Source: DATHTS01 sp965219305 (lineage in GTDB: Bacteria; Acidobacteriota; Blastocatellia; Pyrinomonadales; Pyrinomonadaceae). From it: a stretch of DNA of 64,000 nt. Every line of letters begins with the position of its first letter. Within the stretch, counting starts at the first letter, position 1. Below the pieces are notes generated by a model. That model saw only the letters and a list, made by a program, of their open reading frames with translations, was not told the origin of the DNA and did not search any database. Where the stretch lies: the NCBI GenBank assembly GCA_965219305.1, contig OZ244725.1, positions 744,001-808,000 on the forward strand, given 5' to 3'. The position numbers and the translations under genes are program-made. This document shows, one piece after another, positions 25,551 to 34,342 of this stretch.

Positions 25551-25576
25551 AGACAACAACTTTAGTTTATCAGACA
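25551..25576 (-). repeat. Transposon right terminal repeat R1
   Basis: AGACAACAACTTTAGTTTAT then CAGACA. The final ACA is the transposon terminus. Confidence 0.94.
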
Positions 25577-25581
25577 ATTCG
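25577..25581. repeat. Target site duplication, right copy (ATTCG)
   Basis: ATTCG, identical to 1689-1693. It lies 65 bases from the clpA stop codon. Confidence 0.93.
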
Positions 25582-25613
25582 CTTATTGGTTATAAAAAAG
25601 CATAATATCTATT

Positions 25614-25624
25614 GCGTCTGATAA
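25614..25624 (+). repeat. GCGTCTGATAA word, copy 1 (intergenic)
   Basis: Exact 11-mer, the only copy on the plus strand. It lies between the transposon and the clpA stop. Confidence 0.7.
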
Positions 25625-25646
25625 TAAAGATTATGTTATGCTCGTA

Positions 25647-27899
25647 TTATTTTTGAAATTCAAAATCTAATTCGCCATCATTAATGACGACATAGACGTT
25701 TCCGCCGTCAGATAATTTACCGAATAAAATCTCTTGTGCCAATGGTTTTTTAATGCTCTCCTGAATCAATCTCTGCATCGGGCGTGCTCCGTATCTGTTA
25801 TCAAAACCACGCTTTGCCAACCATTCGACAGCATCGTCGGACAATTTTACGGAGGCACTTTTTTCGAGTAATTGCAGGTTCAGTTCTTTTATAAATTTTC
25901 CGACTATTGATTTAATAACCACGTTATCTAAAGGCTTGAATGCGATTTGGGCATCGAGTCTGTTTAAAAACTCCGGCGTGAAGGTTCTTTCGATCGCGCC
26001 TTTTGCGATGCCTTTTGTTTCGGCGGAATTTTGAAAACCGATGCCGCCGGAAGAAAGTTCGCGCGCACCGGCGTTGGTAGTCATAATTAAAATTACGTTG
26101 CGAAAGTCGGCTTTTTTTCCGTTATTGTCCGTAAGCGTTGCGGAATCCATAACTTGCAATAGCAGATTGAAAAGGTTCGGATGAGCTTTTTCAATTTCGT
26201 CGAGTACTAAAACCGAGTGCGGATTTCGCAGAATTGCCTCGGTTAAGAGACCGCCCTGATCATATCCGACGTAACCGGGAGGTGCGCCGATCAAGCGTGA
26301 GACGGTATGCGACTCGGCGTATTCGCTCATATCAAAGCGCAGAAATTCTACCCCCAGATTTTCCGATAATTGTTTTGATAGCTCGGTTTTGCCGACACCT
26401 GTCGGACCGGAAAACAAAAATGACCCGACTGGTTTAGCGTCGTTTCCGAGACCGGCTCTCGAAATTTGTATGGACTGGACGATTTTTTCGATGGCAATAT
26501 CCTGACCGAAAATGACATTTTTCAGGTCTGAAGCGAGTGTCTTTAATTGTCTCTTTTCATCTGCGATGACCGTCCTCGGAGGAATTTTTGCCATTTTTGC
26601 GACGGTGTTCTCGACCATCTGTGTGCTGATTTTTTCCGGTCGTCTGTCTTCCGGCAAAAGTTTCGTCATTGCGCCGACTTCATCAATAACATCTATTGCT
26701 TTGTCGGGCAGATGACGGTCGTTTATATATTTCCCGGCGAGTTCGGCAGCCGTTTTCAGGGATTCGTCGGTATATCTGACGTGATGATGGTTTTCATAAT
26801 ATTTCTGTAAACCCTTGAGAATTTCGTATGTTTCTTCGACGGACGGCTCGAGAATCTCTATCTTTTGAAAACGTCTGGCGAGCGCGCGGTCGCGTTCGAA
26901 AGCTGCTTTATATTCGCTGAAAGTTGTCGAACCGATACAACGGAGAGTTCCCGCAGCAAGCGCGGGTTTTAGAATATTCGAGGCATCCATCGCTCCGCCG
27001 GAGACGGCTCCGGCTCCGACGATAGTATGAATTTCATCAATAAATAATATGGCGTTTTTCTTTTTACCCAATTCTTTTATAATACTTTTGAATCTTTGCT
27101 CAAAATCTCCGCGATAACGTGTTCCGGCTAAAACAGCACCCATATCCAGAGCGTATATCTCCGCGTCCGCAATTACGTCAGGCACTTCGCCGTTTGATAT
27201 TTTTAACGCCAAACCTTCTGCCAGTGCCGTCTTCCCGACACCCGGTTCGCCGACATACAGAGGGTTGTTTTTTTTACGACGACATAAAATCTGGATGGTT
27301 CTCTCTATTTCATTTTCGCGTCCGATAATAGGATCAATTTTACCTTCTTTAGCTCTTTGTACTAATTCGACGGTAAAAGATTCAAGAGTATCCTTTCTAT
27401 TTTGTGTTGTCTGTTCGTCGAATTCGTCGGAAAACTCACGTTCGCCATCTGAAATTAAATCATCACTAAGTTTTGAAATCCCGTGGGAAACATAGTTCAG
27501 AATATCCAATCTTGAAATTCCCTGCTGTTGGAGAAGATATACGGCGTAGGTGTCGTTTAGCTGATATATAGAAATTAGAACATTTCCGCCGTTGATTGTT
27601 TTTTGTCCGCTTCCCTCTGCCTGCAGGATCGTGTTATGAATTATTGTCTGAAATGAATCCGTCAGATCGGGCATCAGGTGAATTGTTTCCGGTACAATCT
27701 CCAGTGAAGTGCGAAAATAATTAACTAATTCGGCGACCATAAACTCCGGGTCTCCTGCACAGTTTATAATTACCTCTTTAACGAAGCTATCCCTCAGCAA
27801 TGTATACAGAAGATGTTCGACTGTAACGAATTCGTTCTTAAATTTAACCGCAACATCAACCGAATCGCTCAGTATTATTTCTAATTCTTTTGTAAGCAT
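25647..27899 (-). CDS. clpA: ClpA, ATP-dependent unfoldase of the ClpAP protease
   Basis: A 750-residue AAA+ unfoldase. Order: Clp_N repeat domain (1-145, FVTVEHLLYTLLRD), a linker, D1 with Walker A GEPGVGKTALAEG and Walker B AILFIDEIHT, then D2 with GPTGVGKTELSKQ and VLVLDEIEKAHP, and a ClpB_D2-small C-terminal domain. The GIGF loop (GGIGFQNS, residues ~610) is the ClpP-docking tripeptide that separates ClpA from ClpB; no ClpB-type middle coiled coil is seen. Its adaptor ClpS is encoded at 45342. It follows a beta-propeller gene by 34 bases. The transposon inserted 65 bases past its stop. Confidence 0.95.
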   Translation of the reverse strand: MLTKELEIILSDSVDVAVKFKNEFVTVEHLLYTLLRDSFVKEVIINCAGDPEFMVAELVNYFRTSLEIVPETIHLMPDLTDSFQTIIHNTILQAEGSGQKTINGGNVLISIYQLNDTYAVYLLQQQGISRLDILNYVSHGISKLSDDLISDGEREFSDEFDEQTTQNRKDTLESFTVELVQRAKEGKIDPIIGRENEIERTIQILCRRKKNNPLYVGEPGVGKTALAEGLALKISNGEVPDVIADAEIYALDMGAVLAGTRYRGDFEQRFKSIIKELGKKKNAILFIDEIHTIVGAGAVSGGAMDASNILKPALAAGTLRCIGSTTFSEYKAAFERDRALARRFQKIEILEPSVEETYEILKGLQKYYENHHHVRYTDESLKTAAELAGKYINDRHLPDKAIDVIDEVGAMTKLLPEDRRPEKISTQMVENTVAKMAKIPPRTVIADEKRQLKTLASDLKNVIFGQDIAIEKIVQSIQISRAGLGNDAKPVGSFLFSGPTGVGKTELSKQLSENLGVEFLRFDMSEYAESHTVSRLIGAPPGYVGYDQGGLLTEAILRNPHSVLVLDEIEKAHPNLFNLLLQVMDSATLTDNNGKKADFRNVILIMTTNAGARELSSGGIGFQNSAETKGIAKGAIERTFTPEFLNRLDAQIAFKPLDNVVIKSIVGKFIKELNLQLLEKSASVKLSDDAVEWLAKRGFDNRYGARPMQRLIQESIKKPLAQEILFGKLSDGGNVYVVINDGELDFEFQK

Positions 27900-27933
27900 A
27901 TTTTGTAAAAAACCGTCTGCGGAAGTTTTTGTT

Positions 27934-29178
27934 TCACCGCTCTGTATTTAAATTATGTTGATTTTTTTTGTAAATGTCTATTGAGTTATTGTTCTGGATT
28001 ATTATCAGACGCTTTGAAGATTTTATTTGGAAATCGAAGTGATTTTCTTCCTGTTCATTTTCTAAACGGGCATTTATATATTTTTCTGTAATAATACCTG
28101 TGTGAACATCTACCAGATAAAATTCCGTCGAATATAAAGATTTAATAAAGAAATCTTCTTCCGTCAATTTGATAACGCTCGAAATTCTTCCCGACAGACG
28201 TTTCTTCCATATGCGCTTTCCACTTGAAATATCCATACAGTAAATAAAATTATCATTTGAAGAAACTATTATTCTATCTCCGAAGATTTTAATATCCGTC
28301 AGTTTTCCACCGGCTCTAAATTTCCAGATAATGTTCCCGTCAATGTTATTTATGGCATATAAGTTACCGATCGAGTCTCCGACTATATAAAACTTATCAG
28401 TCAAGACAATTGAATTAAAGGCTTTCGTTTTTTTTGGTTTTAGAACAAATTTACTTTCCTCAAATTTATCTTTATTTAGAGAAACTCTTAAAACTTTATC
28501 TTTATACAAAAACAAAAAGAGTCCTGTTTTTACATCAAATAATGGTTTAGCGGACAGATTTTCACTAATTGGATATTTACTAACGCTCCGACTCAAATCA
28601 AAATTATAGACCGATACAAACAGATCACTCACTATATATAAATAATTTTTATCAGGAAATAAATAAAAATCTCTTTCCCCGGAAATATAAATTTTATTGA
28701 TGGTAATACCCGATTTTTTATCTACCGCCCACAATTCAGATACATCATTTCGATTAGATATATCTGAATTATCTACCGCACCATTTTCTGTATCGCTGAC
28801 AGAATTATTATCTAAAACCCCGATGCTATTTGTATCTGATTTGGAAGTAACAAAATATATCAAGTCTTTACTTTCGGCGATCTCGGAAACAAATCTACCA
28901 CCGAAATCAGTCATCCACAGTTGTTCAAAGGTGTCACCATCGAATGAATATAAGATTCCTCCAACTTCTGAAATAAACAATTTATTTTCATTATCAGACG
29001 CATAAACAGATTTTATTCTCTTATCAGGTTTCAAAACAATGGTTTTCGGTTTTCCGGAAAAATTTTGGGAGGGATTTTCAAATTGTTCATTTTTTTCCTG
29101 ACAGTAAGCATTAGGAAGAAGAAGAAAAAAGAAAAAAAATATTGAGATAACAATTTTGGATTTTACCAAATCAAACAT
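27934..29178 (-). CDS. Exported PQQ-type beta-propeller protein
   Basis: About 414 residues with a signal peptide (KIVISIFFFFFLLLP...CQEKN). The rest is a string of propeller blades: LFISEVGGILYSFDGDTFEQ, ELWAVDKKSGITINKIYI, GNLYAINNIDGNIIWKFRAG and NFIYCMDISSGKRIWKKRL, the W-containing repeats seen in BamB- and PQQ-like proteins. Three blades are enough to be sure of the fold but not of the role. An envelope scaffold or assembly role is possible. The gene precedes clpA with a 34-base gap and is divergent from ssb. It contains two copies of the GCGTCTGATAA word. Confidence 0.72.
   Translation of the reverse strand: MFDLVKSKIVISIFFFFFLLLPNAYCQEKNEQFENPSQNFSGKPKTIVLKPDKRIKSVYASDNENKLFISEVGGILYSFDGDTFEQLWMTDFGGRFVSEIAESKDLIYFVTSKSDTNSIGVLDNNSVSDTENGAVDNSDISNRNDVSELWAVDKKSGITINKIYISGERDFYLFPDKNYLYIVSDLFVSVYNFDLSRSVSKYPISENLSAKPLFDVKTGLFLFLYKDKVLRVSLNKDKFEESKFVLKPKKTKAFNSIVLTDKFYIVGDSIGNLYAINNIDGNIIWKFRAGGKLTDIKIFGDRIIVSSNDNFIYCMDISSGKRIWKKRLSGRISSVIKLTEEDFFIKSLYSTEFYLVDVHTGIITEKYINARLENEQEENHFDFQIKSSKRLIIIQNNNSIDIYKKNQHNLNTER
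28002..28012 (-). repeat. GCGTCTGATAA word, copy 2
   Basis: Exact 11-mer on the minus strand, inside the beta-propeller gene, read as R-L-I-I. Confidence 0.7.
28991..29001 (-). repeat. GCGTCTGATAA word, copy 3
   Basis: Exact 11-mer inside the beta-propeller gene, read as A-S-D-N. Confidence 0.7.
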
Positions 29179-29285
29179 AAAATAATCTATCGGTATAAAA
29201 CTTGACCGCACTTGTCGGATGAGAGTATTATCCGAAAAAGTTTGCTTAAATTCATTTACGATAACTAAAAACAACGAGAAAAATT

Positions 29286-29744
29286 ATGTCATTCAATAAA
29301 ATAATCATAGTCGGAAATTTAGGGCGTGATCCCGAACTTCGATACACGCCGCAGAATATTGCGGTCTGCAATTTATCGGTCGCAACCAGTGAAAAACGCC
29401 GTGATAAAAACGGTGATTTTCAGGATATTACTACATGGTTCCGGGTTACGCTCTGGAGAAATCAGGCAGAAGCCGCATCCAAATACTTGACCAAAGGAAG
29501 ACCCGTCTATATCGAGGGACGTTTGAACGTTGATGAATGGACGGATAAAGACAATCAAAAAAGATATACTCTCGAAGTAACCGCCACAGAAATGCAGTTC
29601 ATAGATAGTCGCGGAAATGACGAAGGATTTTCCGGTTCTTCCGGTAGTGAAAGCGATTATTCGGATTCTAATTCTGGTTCAGCAAATGACAACTTTGAAA
29701 ACAACCGAACCAACGCCCCCGGCGACGACGATATTCCCTTTTAA
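29286..29744 (+). CDS. ssb: Single-stranded DNA-binding protein
   Basis: A 152-residue SSB. The OB fold occupies residues 1-105 (FNKIIIVGNLGRDPELRYT, TTWFRVTLWRNQAEAASKYL, GRPVYIEGRLNVDEW). A Ser/Asn/Gly-rich linker leads to the acidic tip DDDIPF, which binds partner proteins at replication and repair forks. It is monocistronic here and faces away from the beta-propeller gene. Confidence 0.96.
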   Translation: MSFNKIIIVGNLGRDPELRYTPQNIAVCNLSVATSEKRRDKNGDFQDITTWFRVTLWRNQAEAASKYLTKGRPVYIEGRLNVDEWTDKDNQKRYTLEVTATEMQFIDSRGNDEGFSGSSGSESDYSDSNSGSANDNFENNRTNAPGDDDIPF

Positions 29745-29896
29745 GGAACGCATTTTTTTCTCCCATAAAACTATCTTTTCACATCTTTTATATCAATTCA
29801 TTCATATCAATGTATCCGTCCGATAAAAATTTTATATACAATCAATTATTTATACAGGATGATTAACACATTATCAAATTTTTAACATTTTGATTA

Positions 29897-30718
29897 TTAC
29901 AGCCATTTTCCCATCATTCTGAATTTTTGATGCCTTTTCTCCAATCTGTCCGACTGATCTTCAGAAATTAATTCAAGTAAATTCTTTTTCAAAACCGATT
30001 TTAAATTTTTCGTTACGGGATCCGGCTCGCTTTTATCCGCAGAATTTTCAAACTCCCAGATTTGCTTTTCCTTTACTATTTCATCAATCAAGTTTAGCGA
30101 AAACAATTCCTCGGCGGTCAATTTTAAGCAAGCCGCCGCCGTATCGGCGCGAGCCGCATCTTTCCACAAAATCGCCGCACAGCCTTCGGGCGAAATCACG
30201 GAATAGACGGCATTTTCCAACATCAAAATTCGATCACCGATACCGATCGCCAACGCCCCGCCGGAACCGCCCTCGCCGATAATTACTACGATCGTCGGCA
30301 CACGCAGACTCGCCATCTCACGCAGATTAAGAGCGATCGCTTCCGCCTGTCCGCGTTCCTCTGCATCTACGCCCGGAAAAGCTCCCGGCGTATCTACAAA
30401 TGTGATTATCGGACGCTTGAACTTTTCCGCCAATTTCATAATTCTCAGAGCTTTCCGATAACCTTCAGGTTTCGGCATTCCGAAATTCCTGATTCTACGC
30501 TGATTTGTATCACGACCTTTTTGATGCCCGACAACGGCGACATCTATACCGTCAAATTTTGCAAAACCGGTAATCAACGCCGAATCATCGTAAAACCGGC
30601 GATCACCGTGAAGTTCCCCGAAACCGTCAAATATATTTTCGATAATGTCCGATGTATATGGTCTTTTCGGATGTCTCGCATTTTGCACCCGCTCGAAAGC
30701 CGTCATTTTTTTTGACAT
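29897..30718 (-). CDS. accA: Acetyl-CoA carboxylase carboxyltransferase alpha subunit (short form)
   Basis: A 273-residue AccA. It moves the carboxyl group from biotin to acetyl-CoA, giving malonyl-CoA for fatty acid synthesis, as a tetramer with AccD. The crotonase-fold core is complete: RVQNARHPKRPYTSDIIENI, FVDTPGAFPGVDAEERGQAE, VIIGEGGSGGALAIGIGDRI and YSVISPEGCAAILWKD. It lacks the ~35-40-residue N-terminal helical segment of the usual ~315-residue enzyme; no in-frame start with such a segment is visible upstream. It follows dnaE by 55 bases, an order known from other bacteria. Confidence 0.93.
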   Translation of the reverse strand: MSKKMTAFERVQNARHPKRPYTSDIIENIFDGFGELHGDRRFYDDSALITGFAKFDGIDVAVVGHQKGRDTNQRRIRNFGMPKPEGYRKALRIMKLAEKFKRPIITFVDTPGAFPGVDAEERGQAEAIALNLREMASLRVPTIVVIIGEGGSGGALAIGIGDRILMLENAVYSVISPEGCAAILWKDAARADTAAACLKLTAEELFSLNLIDEIVKEKQIWEFENSADKSEPDPVTKNLKSVLKKNLLELISEDQSDRLEKRHQKFRMMGKWL

Positions 30719-30773
30719 ATTTTTATAATAATTTTTTTTAATTCCTAAAACACTATTTCAATCAACTTTAATT

Positions 30774-33700
30774 TTATAAAACCCACTCGACATTACAACC
30801 GAGTTGATCCAGATCATTTTGCAGACGGGAAGTTCCCTGAATTCTTAACGGTTCAGAACGTATTTTGAGGCGAACATTATCATCTAATCTGTAGATCAAT
30901 TCGACCTCACACAATCCCTGATCTTTCCCCAAAATCCCGACAAGTTCTGATAAAGACTTATCGCTCGTCAATTCCTTCGGAATTTCAACCTTTAATTTTC
31001 TCGCTTTTAACGGGACGATGTCTGCCAGTGCTTTAGCTTCATCGCATATAAAAGTTATTTCCTGTCCTTCATTCGCTTCAATCTTGCCGCCGACGACCAA
31101 AATCTCGTCATTTCTCAGACATTCACGATGTTTTTCATAAAATTCAGACCAGCCCAGACATTTTACACTCTTTGACTGATCTTCCAGTTTGAACATACAA
31201 AACAGATTTCCCTTCTTGCTGTGCCGCGCCGCAAAATCGGAAACAACGCCGGCGATGCTTATCATATCACCCGGCTTCAGGTCGTCGTAATCGGCAATAT
31301 TTTTTATCTTCAAATCCGATAAAATTTTAGAATAAGCGTCCAACGGATGAACGGACAAATAAAATCCGACGGAAGATTTTTCCAAATTACATAATTCCGT
31401 CTGACTCCACACGGCGGAATCATCGGAATCCAGTGCCGCAAAGTTATCCGTCGCCGTCTCTACGCCGAACAGACCGCTCTGACCGCGCACACGGTCACTC
31501 CAGACGCGATTTCCGTGAGTCAGAGCCTTTTCTACCGAATTATATAATTGCGCCCGCCAACGTCTGATCGAAACATTTTCGGCATTTAATGAATCGAATG
31601 CTCCGGCGGCGATCAAACTTTCCAACCCGCGCCTGTTGAGAACGCCTTGTGACAGGCGACCCGTGAGATCGAAAACGGACGTAAAATCGCCATCCTTACG
31701 GGCTTCGATAATAGATTTGACGCTCGTCTCGCCAATCCCTTTGATCGCGCTCAGACCGAATCTGACAGATTTATCAGCCGGCGTGAAACCGACTCCGCAC
31801 TGGTTTATATCAGGCGGGGAAAGTTTCAAACCGCCCAACTGCATTTCGCTCGAATATTTATAAATTTTAGCCGAATCCTGCGATTCGTTTGATAAAACCG
31901 CCGCATAAAAAAACGTCGGAAAATGCGCTTTCAGATAAGCCGTCTGAAAAGCCAGATACGCATATGCCACACTGTGACTGCGGTTAAAACCATAATCGGC
32001 AAACTGCGCCATCAGATGAAAAATATCTTCGGCTTTTTTACGATTTATGCCTTTTCCGACAGCTCCGCCTACGAATTTTTCTTCGTGAAGCTGCATTTCC
32101 TCACGTTTCTTTTTGCCCATCGCCCGGCGCATCATATCCGCTTCGCCGAGCGTATATCCGGCGAGAATCTGAGCCAACTGCATAATCTGTTCCTGATAGA
32201 CTAAAATTCCGTATGTGTTCTTTAAAATACCCTCCATTTGCGGGACGATATACTCAACTTTTTTTTCACCGCGATGACGTGCGATAAAATCGTCAACCAT
32301 TCCGCCGTCGAGAGGTCCCGGACGATACAGTGCGTTTAAAGCGGCTAAGTCTTCCAGTTCTTTTGGTTTTAAGCGGCGGCAGATTTCCTGCATACCGCTC
32401 GATTCAAATTGAAAAATTGCCTCGGTTCTCCCTTCACCGAAAAGTTTCATCGTCGGCTCGTCTTCCAGCGATATTTTTGTCCAGTCAATTTGGTCGTTCG
32501 TCTTCTGCTTAATGCTTTTTAAACACTCGCTTATGATGGTTAAGGTAGTTAAAGCAAGAAAATCCATCTTAAGCATTCCGACTTTTTCGAGGTCGCCCAT
32601 CGTATACTGGCTGGTCAATTCATTTTTTGACGAGAGCGCGACCGGAACGATTTCGTGAAGTGGTTTCGGAGAGATTACGACTCCTGCGGCATGAACCGAT
32701 GTGTGTCGTGAACATCCTTCGAGCCGTAAAGCCAAATCAATCAGTTCACCGATCTTCGGCTCCTTTTCAGATAATTTTTTCAATTCTGTAACTTGTTCGA
32801 GAGCCTGAGAGATACTTATATTACGACCACGCACGGGCGGCGGTATTAATTTCGCTATTTTCTCGACTTCACCGAGCGGCATCTGTAATACGCGACCGAC
32901 ATCTTTAATCGCCGCCTTTGATGCCATCGTTCCGAAAGTTATGATCTGGCAGACCGATTCACGCCCGTAAACTTCCGTCACGTGATTTATAACATCTCCG
33001 CGCCCGCGAACGCAGAAATCTATATCTATATCAGGCATCGAAACCCGTTCCGGATTTAAGAAGCGTTCAAAAAGAAGGTCATACTGGATCGGATCGATGT
33101 CCGTTATTCCCAGACAATATGCGACCAGCGATCCGGCTGCCGAACCGCGACCGGGTCCGACCGGAATATCCTTTTCGATAGCGTATTTTATAAAATCCCA
33201 GACGATCAGAAAATATCCCGGAAATCCCATCTGACGAATCGTCAAGATTTCTTTTTTTATACGTTCTCGGTAATCATCCAGAGAGTATTTCAAACTTCCG
33301 GTTTCGATCTGTCCGTCCCAAGTCTGTTTTTTTCTTTCTTCAAAACCGTCCATCACGACTTTTTCAAAATATTCGTCAATCGTCGAACAAGCAGATTCTG
33401 TCGGAATCGGATAAGCCGGCAGTGCAAGGTTATCGTCCATCGCCAATTCGACACTGCAGATTTCAGCAATTTTTAAAGTGTTTGTTAGAGCATCCGGCAA
33501 TTCCCTGCCGAAAAGCCGCCACATTTCACTGGCATCACGCACATAATATTTGTCACTGCCGAAAACCCTGCGTGAGTGATCGTTGATCGTTTTCCCTTCA
33601 CCGAGACACATTAAAATTTCGTGGGCTTTGGCATCGCTTTCAGTCAGATAGTGAGCGTCATTGGTTGCAACCAACGGTAGTTCATTTTTATTTGAAAAAC

Positions 33701-34310
33701 CGACGATGTTTTTATGAATCTTTTTTTCCGACTCCAAACCGTGATCTTGAATTTCCACGTAAAAATTATTTTTCCCTAAAATATCTTCAAACAGTTTTGC
33801 GTTATCAGACGCTCTTTTTTCATCACCATTTTGCAAAAAGTGCCAGATCGCGCCGTCAAAACCGCTCGACAAACCTATCAATCCGTCTCCGTAAAGGCTC
33901 AATAGATCAACGTCTATCCGGGGTTTATTAAAAAATCCTTCCGTGAATGCTTTCGACGATAAATACACCAAATTTTGAAAACCGGTGTTGTTTCGCGCCA
34001 GTAAAACTAATTTATAATACGGCTTTTCTCCTGCTTTGAGCGATGTAGTCTGGTCAAACCGGCTATCGAAAGTCAAATAAAATTCACACCCCAGAAGAGG
34101 TTTTATTCCCGCATATCTCAGCGAATTATAAAATGAAACCGCGCCGTACATATTGCCGTAATCGGTTATCGCGCACGCCTTCATCTCAAATTCACTCAAA
34201 GTTTTTACGAGCGGTTTGAGTTGGATTGCGCTCTCTAAAAGGCTATAATCTGTATGCAGATGCAGATGGACGAAATCTTCTGATTTAAATTGTAATTTGT
34301 TCGTTTCCAT
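30774..34310 (-). CDS. dnaE: DNA polymerase III alpha subunit
   Basis: A 1178-residue replicative polymerase. An N-terminal PHP domain (FVHLHLHTDYSLLESA) is followed by the C-family palm with the metal-binding MPDIDIDF (D427 and D429), the GPGRGSAAGSLVAYCLGITD loop, TSVHAAGVVIS, YRPGPLDGGMVDDFI, a helix-hairpin-helix (VRFGLSAIKGIGETS) and a C-terminal OB domain (DMISIAGVVSDFAAR). Length and layout match DnaE1 and not PolC, as there is no exonuclease insert. It is divergent from miaB with 32 bases between the starts. Confidence 0.97.
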   Translation of the reverse strand: METNKLQFKSEDFVHLHLHTDYSLLESAIQLKPLVKTLSEFEMKACAITDYGNMYGAVSFYNSLRYAGIKPLLGCEFYLTFDSRFDQTTSLKAGEKPYYKLVLLARNNTGFQNLVYLSSKAFTEGFFNKPRIDVDLLSLYGDGLIGLSSGFDGAIWHFLQNGDEKRASDNAKLFEDILGKNNFYVEIQDHGLESEKKIHKNIVGFSNKNELPLVATNDAHYLTESDAKAHEILMCLGEGKTINDHSRRVFGSDKYYVRDASEMWRLFGRELPDALTNTLKIAEICSVELAMDDNLALPAYPIPTESACSTIDEYFEKVVMDGFEERKKQTWDGQIETGSLKYSLDDYRERIKKEILTIRQMGFPGYFLIVWDFIKYAIEKDIPVGPGRGSAAGSLVAYCLGITDIDPIQYDLLFERFLNPERVSMPDIDIDFCVRGRGDVINHVTEVYGRESVCQIITFGTMASKAAIKDVGRVLQMPLGEVEKIAKLIPPPVRGRNISISQALEQVTELKKLSEKEPKIGELIDLALRLEGCSRHTSVHAAGVVISPKPLHEIVPVALSSKNELTSQYTMGDLEKVGMLKMDFLALTTLTIISECLKSIKQKTNDQIDWTKISLEDEPTMKLFGEGRTEAIFQFESSGMQEICRRLKPKELEDLAALNALYRPGPLDGGMVDDFIARHRGEKKVEYIVPQMEGILKNTYGILVYQEQIMQLAQILAGYTLGEADMMRRAMGKKKREEMQLHEEKFVGGAVGKGINRKKAEDIFHLMAQFADYGFNRSHSVAYAYLAFQTAYLKAHFPTFFYAAVLSNESQDSAKIYKYSSEMQLGGLKLSPPDINQCGVGFTPADKSVRFGLSAIKGIGETSVKSIIEARKDGDFTSVFDLTGRLSQGVLNRRGLESLIAAGAFDSLNAENVSIRRWRAQLYNSVEKALTHGNRVWSDRVRGQSGLFGVETATDNFAALDSDDSAVWSQTELCNLEKSSVGFYLSVHPLDAYSKILSDLKIKNIADYDDLKPGDMISIAGVVSDFAARHSKKGNLFCMFKLEDQSKSVKCLGWSEFYEKHRECLRNDEILVVGGKIEANEGQEITFICDEAKALADIVPLKARKLKVEIPKELTSDKSLSELVGILGKDQGLCEVELIYRLDDNVRLKIRSEPLRIQGTSRLQNDLDQLGCNVEWVL
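33802..33812 (-). repeat. GCGTCTGATAA word, copy 4
   Basis: Exact 11-mer inside dnaE, read as A-S-D-N. Confidence 0.7.
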
Positions 34311-34342
34311 AATCTCGTTTTAGCAATTTTTTACAACTGTCT

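Larger units (their letters stand above)
1694..25576. mobile_element. Complete Tn7-like transposon (TnsA, TnsB, TnsC, TniQ) with defence-type cargo
   Basis: The left end starts TGTCCGTTAAACTAAAG and goes on TTGTTGTCT. The reverse complement of the right end starts TGTCTGATAAACTAAAG and goes on TTGTTGTCT: 24 of 26 bases agree. Both ends finish in TGT/ACA as in Tn7. The base run ATTCG occurs directly outside each end (1689-1693 and 25577-25581), a perfect 5-bp target duplication of the size Tn7 makes. The transposition genes lie at the right end, transcribed toward it, and about 18.6 kb of cargo lies between them and the left end. No CRISPR array or Cas effector is present. The intact duplication shows both ends belong to a single insertion. 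Confidence 0.95.

Noticed and set aside
1694..25576. CRISPR-guided transposon (CAST)
   Set aside because: No CRISPR repeats, Cas12k or Cascade genes were seen, and the TniQ is of the long TnsD-like kind.
25501..25576. The TTATCAGACA at the right terminus as another copy of the GCGTCTGATAA word
   Set aside because: It differs at the end (CAGACA-ATT instead of CAGACGC) and is explained by the transposon terminus.
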